Part shown: in pieces, positions 1-13,706 of the stretch | Layout of the letters: the number at the start of each line of letters is the position of its first letter | Numbering within the stretch: the first letter of the stretch is position 1 | Source: Melieria omissa | Lineage: Eukaryota; Arthropoda; Insecta; Diptera; Ulidiidae | Assembly (NCBI GenBank): GCA_963971225.1 | Contig: CAXARI010000145.1 | Coordinates: 1 to 64,000 of the forward strand | DNA: 64,000 bases | Reading direction: 5' to 3' | Made by a program: the position numbers and the translations under genes | Notes under the pieces: generated by a model | Told to the model about the DNA's origin: nothing | Seen by the model: the letters and a program-made list of their open reading frames with translations, nothing else | Database searches by the model: none

Positions 1-2925
1 TATTAAATTTAATTTATTTAATTTAATTTAAATTTAATTAATTAATTTAATTTAATTTAATTTAATTTAAATTTAATAATTTAATTTAATTTAATTTAAT
101 TTAATTTAATTTAATTTAATTTAATTTAATTTAATTTAATTTATAATTTAATTTAATTTAATTTAATTTAATTTTAATTTAATTTAATTTAATTTAATTT
201 AATTTAATTTAATTTATTTAATTTAATTTAATTTAATTTAATTTAATTTAATTTAATTTAATTTAATTTAATTTAATTTAATTTATTTTAATTTAATTTA
301 ATTTAATTTAATTTAATTAATTTAATTTAATTTAATTTCATTTAATTTAATTTAATTTAATTTAATTTAATTTAATTTAATTTAATTTAATTTAATTTAA
401 TTTAATTTAATTTAATTTAATTTAATTTAATGGAATTTTAATTTAATTTAATTTAATTTAATTTAAATTTAATTTAATTTAATTTAATTTAATTTAATTT
501 AAATTTAATTTAATTTAATTTAATTTATTTAATTTAATTTAATTTAATTTAATTTAATTTAATTAATTTAATTTAATTAATTAATTTAATTTAATTTAAT
601 TAATTTAATTTAATTTAATTTAATTTAATTTAATTTAATTTATTTAATTTAATTTAATTTAATTTAATTTAATTTAATTTAATTTAATTTAATTTAATTT
701 AATTTAATTTAATTTAATTTAATTTAATTTAATTTAATTTAATTTAATTTAATTTAATTTAATTTAATTTAATTTAATTTAATTGATTTAATTTAATTTA
801 ATTTAATTTAATTTAATTTAATTTAATTTATTTATAATTTAATTTAATTTAATTTAATTTATTTAATTTAATTTAATTTAATTTAATTTAATTTAATTTA
901 ATTTAATTTAATTTAATTTAATTTATTTAATTAATTTAATTTAATTTAATTTAATTTAATTTAATTTAATTTAATTTAATTTAATTTAATTTATTTAATT
1001 TAATTTAATTTAATTTAATTTAATTTAATTTAATTTAATTTAATTTAATTTAATTTAATTTAATTTAATTTAATTTAATTTAATTAATTTAATTTAATTT
1101 TAATTTAATTTAATTTTAATTTAATTTATTTAATTTAATTTAATTTAATTTAATTTAATTTAATTTAATTTAATTTAATTTAATTTAATTTAATTTTATT
1201 TAATTTAATTTAATTTAATTTAATTTAATTTAATTTAATTTAATTTAATTTAATTTATTTAATTTAATTTAATTTAATTTAATTTAATTTAATTTAATTT
1301 AATTTAATTTAATTTAATTTAATTTAATTTAATTTAATTTAATTTAATTTAATTTAATTAATTTAATTTAATTTAATTTAATTTAATTTAATTTAATTTA
1401 ATTTAATTTAATTTAATTTAATTTAATTTAATTTAATTTAATTTAATTAATTTAATTTAATTTTAATTTAATTTAATTTAATTTAATTTAATTTAATTTA
1501 ATTTAATTTAATTTAATTTAATTTAATTTAATTTAATTTAATTTAATTTAATTAATTTAATTTAATTTAATTTAATTTAATTTAATTTAATTTAATTTAA
1601 TTTAATTTAATTTAATTTAATTAATTTAATTTAATTTAATTTAATTTAATTTAATTTAATTTAATTTAATTTAATTTAATTTAATTTAATTTAATTTAAT
1701 TTAATTTAATTTAATTAATTTAATTTAATTTAATTTAATTTAATTTAATTTAATTTAATTTAATTTAATTAATTTAATTTAATTTAATTTAATTTAATTT
1801 AATTAATTTAATTTAATTTAATTTAATTTAATTTAATTTAATTTAATTTAATTTAATTTAATTTAATTTAATTTAATTTAATTTAATTTAATTTAATTTA
1901 ATTTAATTTAATTTAATTTAATTTAATTTAATTTAATTTAATTTAATTTAATTTAATTTAATTTAATTTAATTTTAATTTAATTTAATTTAATTTAATTT
2001 AATTTAATTTAATTTAATTTAATTTAATTTAATTTAATTTATTTAATTTAATTTAATTTAATTTAATTTAATTTAATTTAATTTAATTTAATTTAATTTA
2101 ATTTAATTTAATTTAATTTAATTTAATTTAATTTAATTTAATTTAATTTAATTTAATTTAAGTAATTTAATTTAATTAATTTAATTTAATTTAATTTAAT
2201 TTAATTTAATTTATTTAATTTAATTTAATTTAATTTAATTTATTTAATTTAATTTAATTTAATTTAATTTATTTAATTTAATTTAATTTAATTTAATTTA
2301 ATTTAATTTAATTTAATTTAATTTATTAATTTAATTTAATTTAATTTAATTTAATTTAATTTAATTTAATTTAATTTAATTTAATTTAATTTAATTTAAT
2401 TTAATTTAATTTAATTTATTTAATTTAATTTAATTAATTTAATTTAATATAATTTCATTTAATTTAATTTAATTTAATTTAATTTAATTAATTTAATTTA
2501 ATTTAATTAATTTAATTTAATTTAATTTAATTTAATTTAATTTAATTTAATTTAATTTAATTTAATTTTAATTTAATTAATTTAATTTAATTTAATTTAA
2601 TTTAATTTAATTTAATTTAATTTAATTTAATTTAATTTAATTTAATTTAAATTTAATTAATTTAATTTAATTTAATTTAATTTAATTTAATTTAATTTAA
2701 TTTAATTTAATTTAATTTAATTTAATTTAATTTAATTTAATTTAATTTAATTTAATTTAATTTAATTTAATTTAATTTAATTTAATTTAATTTAATTTAA
2801 TTTAATTTAATTTAATTTAATTTAATTTAATTTAATTTAATTTAATTTAATTTAATTTAATTTAATTTAATTTAATTTAATTTAATTTAATTTAATTTAA
2901 TTTAATTTAATTTAATTTAAATTTA
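1..2925. repeat. Degenerate left part of satellite array 1
   Basis: Same TTTAA unit, but units with one base too few or too many (TTAA, TTTTAA, TTTA, TTTAAA) occur every few dozen bases. Real base changes are rare: scattered G or C near 338, 431, 784, 2162 and 2456. The irregularity stops near 2925, after which thousands of bases are perfect. The indel-dominated profile fits uncorrected long-read error or low coverage near a contig end better than old mutation, though a naturally degenerate array edge remains possible. Confidence 0.8.
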
Positions 2926-5900
2926 ATTTAATTTAATTTAATTTAATTTAATTTAATTTAATTTAATTTAATTTAATTTAATTTAATTTAATTTAATTTA
3001 ATTTAATTTAATTTAATTTAATTTAATTTAATTTAATTTAATTTAATTTAATTTAATTTAATTTAATTTAATTTAATTTAATTTAATTTAATTTAATTTA
3101 ATTTAATTTAATTTAATTTAATTTAATTTAATTTAATTTAATTTAATTTAATTTAATTTAATTTAATTTAATTTAATTTAATTTAATTTAATTTAATTTA
3201 ATTTAATTTAATTTAATTTAATTTAATTTAATTTAATTTAATTTAATTTAATTTAATTTAATTTAATTTAATTTAATTTAATTTAATTTAATTTAATTTA
3301 ATTTAATTTAATTTAATTTAATTTAATTTAATTTAATTTAATTTAATTTAATTTAATTTAATTTAATTTAATTTAATTTAATTTAATTTAATTTAATTTA
3401 ATTTAATTTAATTTAATTTAATTTAATTTAATTTAATTTAATTTAATTTAATTTAATTTAATTTAATTTAATTTAATTTAATTTAATTTAATTTAATTTA
3501 ATTTAATTTAATTTAATTTAATTTAATTTAATTTAATTTAATTTAATTTAATTTAATTTAATTTAATTTAATTTAATTTAATTTAATTTAATTTAATTTA
3601 ATTTAATTTAATTTAATTTAATTTAATTTAATTTAATTTAATTTAATTTAATTTAATTTAATTTAATTTAATTTAATTTAATTTAATTTAATTTAATTTA
3701 ATTTAATTTAATTTAATTTAATTTAATTTAATTTAATTTAATTTAATTTAATTTAATTTAATTTAATTTAATTTAATTTAATTTAATTTAATTTAATTTA
3801 ATTTAATTTAATTTAATTTAATTTAATTTAATTTAATTTAATTTAATTTAATTTAATTTAATTTAATTTAATTTAATTTAATTTAATTTAATTTAATTTA
3901 ATTTAATTTAATTTAATTTAATTTAATTTAATTTAATTTAATTTAATTTAATTTAATTTAATTTAATTTAATTTAATTTAATTTAATTTAATTTAATTTA
4001 ATTTAATTTAATTTAATTTAATTTAATTTAATTTAATTTAATTTAATTTAATTTAATTTAATTTAATTTAATTTAATTTAATTTAATTTAATTTAATTTA
4101 ATTTAATTTAATTTAATTTAATTTAATTTAATTTAATTTAATTTAATTTAATTTAATTTAATTTAATTTAATTTAATTTAATTTAATTTAATTTAATTTA
4201 ATTTAATTTAATTTAATTTAATTTAATTTAATTTAATTTAATTTAATTTAATTTAATTTAATTTAATTTAATTTAATTTAATTTAATTTAATTTAATTTA
4301 ATTTAATTTAATTTAATTTAATTTAATTTAATTTAATTTAATTTAATTTAATTTAATTTAATTTAATTTAATTTAATTTAATTTAATTTAATTTAATTTA
4401 ATTTAATTTAATTTAATTTAATTTAATTTAATTTAATTTAATTTAATTTAATTTAATTTAATTTAATTTAATTTAATTTAATTTAATTTAATTTAATTTA
4501 ATTTAATTTAATTTAATTTAATTTAATTTAATTTAATTTAATTTAATTTAATTTAATTTAATTTAATTTAATTTAATTTAATTTAATTTAATTTAATTTA
4601 ATTTAATTTAATTTAATTTAATTTAATTTAATTTAATTTAATTTAATTTAATTTAATTTAATTTAATTTAATTTAATTTAATTTAATTTAATTTAATTTA
4701 ATTTAATTTAATTTAATTTAATTTAATTTAATTTAATTTAATTTAATTTAATTTAATTTAATTTAATTTAATTTAATTTAATTTAATTTAATTTAATTTA
4801 ATTTAATTTAATTTAATTTAATTTAATTTAATTTAATTTAATTTAATTTAATTTAATTTAATTTAATTTAATTTAATTTAATTTAATTTAATTTAATTTA
4901 ATTTAATTTAATTTAATTTAATTTAATTTAATTTAATTTAATTTAATTTAATTTAATTTAATTTAATTTAATTTAATTTAATTTAATTTAATTTAATTTA
5001 ATTTAATTTAATTTAATTTAATTTAATTTAATTTAATTTAATTTAATTTAATTTAATTTAATTTAATTTAATTTAATTTAATTTAATTTAATTTAATTTA
5101 ATTTAATTTAATTTAATTTAATTTAATTTAATTTAATTTAATTTAATTTAATTTAATTTAATTTAATTTAATTTAATTTAATTTAATTTAATTTAATTTA
5201 ATTTAATTTAATTTAATTTAATTTAATTTAATTTAATTTAATTTAATTTAATTTAATTTAATTTAATTTAATTTAATTTAATTTAATTTAATTTAATTTA
5301 ATTTAATTTAATTTAATTTAATTTAATTTAATTTAATTTAATTTAATTTAATTTAATTTAATTTAATTTAATTTAATTTAATTTAATTTAATTTAATTTA
5401 ATTTAATTTAATTTAATTTAATTTAATTTAATTTAATTTAATTTAATTTAATTTAATTTAATTTAATTTAATTTAATTTAATTTAATTTAATTTAATTTA
5501 ATTTAATTTAATTTAATTTAATTTAATTTAATTTAATTTAATTTAATTTAATTTAATTTAATTTAATTTAATTTAATTTAATTTAATTTAATTTAATTTA
5601 ATTTAATTTAATTTAATTTAATTTAATTTAATTTAATTTAATTTAATTTAATTTAATTTAATTTAATTTAATTTAATTTAATTTAATTTAATTTAATTTA
5701 ATTTAATTTAATTTAATTTAATTTAATTTAATTTAATTTAATTTAATTTAATTTAATTTAATTTAATTTAATTTAATTTAATTTAATTTAATTTAATTTA
5801 ATTTAATTTAATTTAATTTAATTTAATTTAATTTAATTTAATTTAATTTAATTTAATTTAATTTAATTTAATTTAATTTAATTTAATTTAATTTAATTTA

Positions 5901-8900
5901 ATTTAATTTAATTTAATTTAATTTAATTTAATTTAATTTAATTTAATTTAATTTAATTTAATTTAATTTAATTTAATTTAATTTAATTTAATTTAATTTA
6001 ATTTAATTTAATTTAATTTAATTTAATTTAATTTAATTTAATTTAATTTAATTTAATTTAATTTAATTTAATTTAATTTAATTTAATTTAATTTAATTTA
6101 ATTTAATTTAATTTAATTTAATTTAATTTAATTTAATTTAATTTAATTTAATTTAATTTAATTTAATTTAATTTAATTTAATTTAATTTAATTTAATTTA
6201 ATTTAATTTAATTTAATTTAATTTAATTTAATTTAATTTAATTTAATTTAATTTAATTTAATTTAATTTAATTTAATTTAATTTAATTTAATTTAATTTA
6301 ATTTAATTTAATTTAATTTAATTTAATTTAATTTAATTTAATTTAATTTAATTTAATTTAATTTAATTTAATTTAATTTAATTTAATTTAATTTAATTTA
6401 ATTTAATTTAATTTAATTTAATTTAATTTAATTTAATTTAATTTAATTTAATTTAATTTAATTTAATTTAATTTAATTTAATTTAATTTAATTTAATTTA
6501 ATTTAATTTAATTTAATTTAATTTAATTTAATTTAATTTAATTTAATTTAATTTAATTTAATTTAATTTAATTTAATTTAATTTAATTTAATTTAATTTA
6601 ATTTAATTTAATTTAATTTAATTTAATTTAATTTAATTTAATTTAATTTAATTTAATTTAATTTAATTTAATTTAATTTAATTTAATTTAATTTAATTTA
6701 ATTTAATTTAATTTAATTTAATTTAATTTAATTTAATTTAATTTAATTTAATTTAATTTAATTTAATTTAATTTAATTTAATTTAATTTAATTTAATTTA
6801 ATTTAATTTAATTTAATTTAATTTAATTTAATTTAATTTAATTTAATTTAATTTAATTTAATTTAATTTAATTTAATTTAATTTAATTTAATTTAATTTA
6901 ATTTAATTTAATTTAATTTAATTTAATTTAATTTAATTTAATTTAATTTAATTTAATTTAATTTAATTTAATTTAATTTAATTTAATTTAATTTAATTTA
7001 ATTTAATTTAATTTAATTTAATTTAATTTAATTTAATTTAATTTAATTTAATTTAATTTAATTTAATTTAATTTAATTTAATTTAATTTAATTTAATTTA
7101 ATTTAATTTAATTTAATTTAATTTAATTTAATTTAATTTAATTTAATTTAATTTAATTTAATTTAATTTAATTTAATTTAATTTAATTTAATTTAATTTA
7201 ATTTAATTTAATTTAATTTAATTTAATTTAATTTAATTTAATTTAATTTAATTTAATTTAATTTAATTTAATTTAATTTAATTTAATTTAATTTAATTTA
7301 ATTTAATTTAATTTAATTTAATTTAATTTAATTTAATTTAATTTAATTTAATTTAATTTAATTTAATTTAATTTAATTTAATTTAATTTAATTTAATTTA
7401 ATTTAATTTAATTTAATTTAATTTAATTTAATTTAATTTAATTTAATTTAATTTAATTTAATTTAATTTAATTTAATTTAATTTAATTTAATTTAATTTA
7501 ATTTAATTTAATTTAATTTAATTTAATTTAATTTAATTTAATTTAATTTAATTTAATTTAATTTAATTTAATTTAATTTAATTTAATTTAATTTAATTTA
7601 ATTTAATTTAATTTAATTTAATTTAATTTAATTTAATTTAATTTAATTTAATTTAATTTAATTTAATTTAATTTAATTTAATTTAATTTAATTTAATTTA
7701 ATTTAATTTAATTTAATTTAATTTAATTTAATTTAATTTAATTTAATTTAATTTAATTTAATTTAATTTAATTTAATTTAATTTAATTTAATTTAATTTA
7801 ATTTAATTTAATTTAATTTAATTTAATTTAATTTAATTTAATTTAATTTAATTTAATTTAATTTAATTTAATTTAATTTAATTTAATTTAATTTAATTTA
7901 ATTTAATTTAATTTAATTTAATTTAATTTAATTTAATTTAATTTAATTTAATTTAATTTAATTTAATTTAATTTAATTTAATTTAATTTAATTTAATTTA
8001 ATTTAATTTAATTTAATTTAATTTAATTTAATTTAATTTAATTTAATTTAATTTAATTTAATTTAATTTAATTTAATTTAATTTAATTTAATTTAATTTA
8101 ATTTAATTTAATTTAATTTAATTTAATTTAATTTAATTTAATTTAATTTAATTTAATTTAATTTAATTTAATTTAATTTAATTTAATTTAATTTAATTTA
8201 ATTTAATTTAATTTAATTTAATTTAATTTAATTTAATTTAATTTAATTTAATTTAATTTAATTTAATTTAATTTAATTTAATTTAATTTAATTTAATTTA
8301 ATTTAATTTAATTTAATTTAATTTAATTTAATTTAATTTAATTTAATTTAATTTAATTTAATTTAATTTAATTTAATTTAATTTAATTTAATTTAATTTA
8401 ATTTAATTTAATTTAATTTAATTTAATTTAATTTAATTTAATTTAATTTAATTTAATTTAATTTAATTTAATTTAATTTAATTTAATTTAATTTAATTTA
8501 ATTTAATTTAATTTAATTTAATTTAATTTAATTTAATTTAATTTAATTTAATTTAATTTAATTTAATTTAATTTAATTTAATTTAATTTAATTTAATTTA
8601 ATTTAATTTAATTTAATTTAATTTAATTTAATTTAATTTAATTTAATTTAATTTAATTTAATTTAATTTAATTTAATTTAATTTAATTTAATTTAATTTA
8701 ATTTAATTTAATTTAATTTAATTTAATTTAATTTAATTTAATTTAATTTAATTTAATTTAATTTAATTTAATTTAATTTAATTTAATTTAATTTAATTTA
8801 ATTTAATTTAATTTAATTTAATTTAATTTAATTTAATTTAATTTAATTTAATTTAATTTAATTTAATTTAATTTAATTTAATTTAATTTAATTTAATTTA

Positions 8901-9830
8901 ATTTAATTTAATTTAATTTAATTTAATTTAATTTAATTTAATTTAATTTAATTTAATTTAATTTAATTTAATTTAATTTAATTTAATTTAATTTAATTTA
9001 ATTTAATTTAATTTAATTTAATTTAATTTAATTTAATTTAATTTAATTTAATTTAATTTAATTTAATTTAATTTAATTTAATTTAATTTAATTTAATTTA
9101 ATTTAATTTAATTTAATTTAATTTAATTTAATTTAATTTAATTTAATTTAATTTAATTTAATTTAATTTAATTTAATTTAATTTAATTTAATTTAATTTA
9201 ATTTAATTTAATTTAATTTAATTTAATTTAATTTAATTTAATTTAATTTAATTTAATTTAATTTAATTTAATTTAATTTAATTTAATTTAATTTAATTTA
9301 ATTTAATTTAATTTAATTTAATTTAATTTAATTTAATTTAATTTAATTTAATTTAATTTAATTTAATTTAATTTAATTTAATTTAATTTAATTTAATTTA
9401 ATTTAATTTAATTTAATTTAATTTAATTTAATTTAATTTAATTTAATTTAATTTAATTTAATTTAATTTAATTTAATTTAATTTAATTTAATTTAATTTA
9501 ATTTAATTTAATTTAATTTAATTTAATTTAATTTAATTTAATTTAATTTAATTTAATTTAATTTAATTTAATTTAATTTAATTTAATTTAATTTAATTTA
9601 ATTTAATTTAATTTAATTTAATTTAATTTAATTTAATTTAATTTAATTTAATTTAATTTAATTTAATTTAATTTAATTTAATTTAATTTAATTTAATTTA
9701 ATTTAATTTAATTTAATTTAATTTAATTTAATTTAATTTAATTTAATTTAATTTAATTTAATTTAATTTAATTTAATTTAATTTAATTTAATTTAATTTA
9801 ATTTAATTTAATTTAATTTAATTTAATTTA

Positions 9831-9970
9831 ATTTGATTTAATTTAATTTAATTTAATTTAATTTAATTTAATTTAATTTAATTTAATTTGATTTGATTTG
9901 ATTTGATTTGATTTGATTTGATTTGATTTGATTTAATTTGATTTAATTTGATTTAATTTGATTTAATTTA
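9831..9970. repeat. TTTGA-variant edge of satellite array 1
   Basis: Right edge of the array. Next to the flanking retrotransposon the units alternate TTTGA and TTTAA (G at 9940, 9950, 9960), then come nine consecutive TTTGA units (G at 9890 to 9930), then TTTAA with one isolated TTTGA (G at 9835). The variant does not occur in the body of the array apart from rare single changes in the degenerate left part. Confidence 0.95.
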
Positions 9971-10890
9971 TTATTTAATAGTATTTGTACCTACAAGTAA
10001 GACTGAGTCTTTTATAGTACATCAGTTTGAGTGAATTAAACATGAATAATAACAATTTTAGCTTAAATTAGTACAATATAGTTACAAACAGAAGAAGGAA
10101 AATTGAAAATGAAGGCTCAGAAATTGGAAGTGAATATAAAGATAGATGTAAGATGTCTGTGCAGGTCAAGGATGAGTTAATCTTAAATCCTAGGTTTGTC
10201 ACTACATTATGAAATAATATTTTATTTTTATCAAGCATAAGTGGAGGCAACGTATTCAAATCAAACTGTGAATTCGATATCACTATCGCCTTGGTTTTTG
10301 ATGCATTTAGACATAATTTGTTCAAACTGACCAAACGAGAAAGTCTATTTAAGTCTGCGTTTAATCTATAAATTAAATCCTCAGAGAGCCCAATAGGGCG
10401 AGAGAAGTATATTTGAGTGTCATCAGCATAGAGGTATATTGGCACTATGGCAGCACGCGACGATATCATTGATAAACATGCTTAACAAAATTGGCCCTAA
10501 GATGGATCCTTGAGGTACTCCGGATTTAATGAGCTTTAAGCTAGAAAAGTTTTTACCACATTGCACTTGCTGATAACGTTCGGAAAGATAGCTTTTCATA
10601 CATTTTAAAGAAAAAGAACTGAAACTGAAATAGTGTTGTAGTTTTAGTAAAAGTATTCCGTGATCAACCATGTCAAATGCCTTGGTAAAATCTAGAAGCA
10701 CCAGAATTGTCAGCTCATTATTATCATACGCAGGCCGTAAATCCTCAAGTATCTTTAACATAGCCGTGGCACAACTATGACCACATCTAAATCCTGACTG
10801 AAATTTCGAGAGCAAATTGTTTTCATTCAAGTGGCTAGTTATTTGTTTCGAAAGAAATTTTTCATACATCTTAGATAAGGCAGACAATAT

Positions 10891-11305
10891 TGATACGATG
10901 AGAAATTCCGTGTCGCACTGTACAGGAATGCTTTTCTCCGCACGAATGTTTTCCAAGCATACTTTTAGGCATGCACTTTGAAGTACGACAAATTTTGTAT
11001 AATTCGCTTGGTATAGTCCGATATAGCAAGGATGGTTCTCGAAGAAATAGGCTGTGCGAGAATGGTCGAGTGCTTTCCAATTGGAAGTTGCAAGAAACTT
11101 TGGCGCGATAAGAAAACTGGTATAAAAGCAGCAGTGTGCAGCGCAATGGGTCAAGTCTGTGTTGAGAAAGCAGAGTGGTAACAAGTGTAGATACAAGCGA
11201 AGTGTAAATCTGTAAATAAAGTGATTGTTGATTTTTGCTGAGTAATTGAAGTTGTTTTATTTTCAAAACCAATCCAAACGAACCTATGAAGTAATTTTCG
11301 TAACA
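10891..11305 (+). mobile_element. Solo LTR (415 bp), plus strand
   Basis: Begins TGATACGA, ends TTCGTAACA (TG...CA termini), and is flanked by the 4-bp duplication ATAT (10887-10890 and 11306-11309). It contains a TATA box and a polyadenylation signal in the order expected of U3-R-U5. It lies in the RT frame of the minus-strand retrotransposon between the FRPIS motif and the following SALSKMYEK stretch; removing it plus one ATAT restores the frame. No internal coding region is left, so it arose by LTR-LTR recombination. Family not recognised; a Ty3/gypsy LTR is plausible. Confidence 0.88.
11121..11220 (+). promoter_or_regulatory. LTR promoter and polyadenylation signal
   Basis: TATAAAAG at 11121-11128 is followed about 90 bp later by AATAAA at 11215-11220, the normal core promoter and poly(A) signal spacing in a short LTR. 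If active it would drive transcription to the right, antisense to the interrupted retrotransposon. Confidence 0.65.
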
Positions 11306-12182
11306 ATATGCTTATGGGTCTAAAATGTTGCACAGAGTCCGGAGTCGTAGTTTTAGGAACTGGGATTATGTTCGCTAATTTCCACTGGCGAAGAACCACA
11401 CACGACGTAATAGAAAAGTTTACTACATGGGTAAGTAAAGGAATGACAAATGGAAGGATCAATTTAATAAATCTTAAGCTCACTCCATCAATACCAATAG
11501 CATTGGATTTTATTGCAAATATTGCATTGACTATATCGTTTTCAGTCGCCATGGAGAAATCAAATTGAATATTTCTTTTGTATTTTTCATTATCTAGAAC
11601 CACCGCACCCGAGTTACTTTGAGGAATATATATATTCATGAAATATTCATTCATTACCTCAGCATCAAGGTTGCACTGAACCCTCTCTTTGCCAGATATT
11701 CCCATGGATCTTAGATTACTCCAGAGAGTTATTTAAATACGTTCTTTTTGCATGACGCACAGACACGACGACCTTGTTACGCAGAAGGCGATATTTTTCC
11801 CAACATTCCTGATTCTGATAACATTTCCATTGTGTATATACTCTATTGCGTTCTTTTATCAAGCGTAGGATTTCAGTTGTCAGCCAAGGCTTCCTGTGAC
11901 CATGAATTTTAACTGTTCTTAAAGGAACGTGATGATCAAAGAGATAGTTAACCAGCTTGTTAAGATGTTCTAATTTTTTATCAACACTTGGGTACACTGT
12001 GCAATTATTCCAGCTTAGTAACGCAGCTTCTTTGTGTAATTCTTTAAGGTTAATATTTTTAAAATCTCTGAACGTTAGTTCAGAATCAAACTCCAATCCA
12101 TAAGATAAGAACAGAAGTTCGTGGTCCGAGATTCCACCGAAAGGAAGCTGGTCTATATGGATAGCATCGTCACTGTTATTAA

Positions 12183-13175
12183 CCCGGCGTTGGTGTGGTG
12201 AAAAAAAATTACGTTTTTGGTGTGGTGGGGTATGACATACCCCAAAACTGTATATAGCACCAACCCCACGAAACAACACAAATATAAAAGATAGCAATAA
12301 CATATTATTCTTCATTTAATTTTACGTAAGAAAATGCAAACAAATTTCATGTGCAAGCAATTTGTAAAAGAAAATAACAAATATAAGAAAAATAAACGAA
12401 AAATACTGAGATTTATAGGTTGACTTCATAAAATGGGGTGTAAAAAAATTACATTGTATAATTTTCCAAAAACCATAGTCTGTTTTAAAAACGACATACA
12501 TATAGTTATGTGACATACAATTTTCGGTAGCTACGGTGAAAGAGTAGCGAAATACAGGGTCTCCAAATTAGCGCTTTTTTTGAAAGATGTATAAGGTTTT
12601 TGCTCTCAGATAAACCGAACATTGTGTGCTGTACTGACGACGTTTTGGTACAGCTTCGCATTATCTCAAGGATTTACAGAATCATGATGATGTACAAAAA
12701 TAATGATATTTTTTGGAACATATGATACGATGAAAACGATTGTCGTATGTGCTATTAAGTTCAATGGAACATACGACATTCGTTTTCTACTGCGACGAAA
12801 TGCGAATACTGAACTGGGAGCTTTTCTTGCACGTAGCAGTTGGACAGTTCGTATTTGCCTCTTATGTTTCCGTACGGTGAGTTTTTGAATAAATCGATGA
12901 CTACTAGACCATCAAAAATATCAATTTGAATTCAAAATCATTTACACAAAAAGTTACGTTATTCGTGTGGTGGGGTATGTCATACCCCAATGAACTTTAG
13001 CAGGATGTGACTGAAATCTGGTAAAACTCAAGTTGTTTTTGGATAGCAAATGTGTAAGGTTGGACTGTTATAAACAGCTACTAGAAGCGAAAGTGCCCAC
13101 AAAAAACTGATAGGCGTAATATTTACAAAAATACAACCTCTGGGGTATGGTATACCCCACCACACCGATGCCGGG
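12183..13175. mobile_element. piggyBac-like MITE (993 bp) with TTAA duplication
   Basis: Flanked by TTAA (12179-12182, 13176-13179) with inverted ends starting CCCGGCGTTGGTGTGGTG and, from the other side, CCCGGCATCGGTGTGGTG. TTAA target choice and C-rich ends are the piggyBac hallmark. Removing the element and one TTAA restores the endonuclease frame of the host retrotransposon exactly. Inside are three 17-nt palindromes (12227-12243, 12972-12988, 13142-13158) of the form GGGG-N4-n-N4-CCCC, and a short hairpin near 12735-12780. The small open frames inside are not convincing genes, so it is non-autonomous. Confidence 0.9.
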
Positions 13176-13661
13176 TTAACACATAGTAAATCCAGTAAGC
13201 TAGGTTTAGAATTTGGGGCAAAACGAGTAGCATATTGATTAATAACGTCAATGCCATAAGTACGAAAATTATTAAGCAGATCCTTGGAACGAAAGTCAGT
13301 ACAGAGAAGGTCAACATTAAGGTCCCCACAAACAATGATATGCTTATATTCAAGCATGTATTCTGCTAGTTTGCTAAAAATATTTGAAAGATCATTTGTT
13401 CTATTCGGGTTATAAATACAAGTAACAAAAAATTTAAACGCCGAGCCACCTACCTCAACAAAGATACATTCTGCTTCACAAGAACTATCAGACTTATATA
13501 TAACTTTCGGGTTTAAAGTACTGTTGCAGTATACGGCAACACCTCCGCCACGCATATTGCACGTCCTATCATTTCGTAGCAACACATAATCACACAACGC
13601 ATAGGAACTATCATCGAGACAAGACTTAAACCAAGTTTCAGTTATACAAATCATATCAATA

Positions 13662-13706
13662 GTCAAACCACAGATAACTCATGATGAGTTATCTGTGGTC
13701 AAACCA
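13662..13706. repeat. 36-bp palindromic insertion with 9-bp direct repeat
   Basis: The arms ACCACAGATAACTCAT and their complement meet around a single central base. The 9-mer GTCAAACCA occurs on both sides (13662-13670, 13698-13706). The net addition of 36 bp puts an in-frame TGA into the endonuclease; without it the host frame runs through. Possible origins are a collapsed hAT-type element (terminal CAGATAAC on both sides) or a template-switch event during replication. Confidence 0.8.

Larger units (their letters stand above)
1..9970. repeat. TTTAA pentamer satellite array 1
   Basis: Tandem 5-bp satellite, unit TTTAA (AAATT on the other strand), filling the first 10 kb and running off the left edge. 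From about 2925 to 9830 the array is essentially perfect. It ends at the 3' terminus of a minus-strand non-LTR retrotransposon. Short AT-rich satellites of this kind are typical of fly heterochromatin. No ORF, promoter or other structure is visible inside. Confidence 0.97.

Noticed and set aside
1..9970. Telomere or CRISPR-like array
   Set aside because: The unit is a 5-bp TTTAA with no spacers; it is not the insect TTAGG telomere repeat and has no repeat-spacer structure.
10871..11272. Minus-strand 133-codon frame inside the solo LTR (also 50825-51226)
   Set aside because: It overlaps the plus-strand LTR promoter and poly(A) region; no similarity to a protein.
12703..12888. 61-codon frame within the TTAA MITE
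   Set aside because: Overlaps an internal hairpin and direct repeats; no transposase motif.
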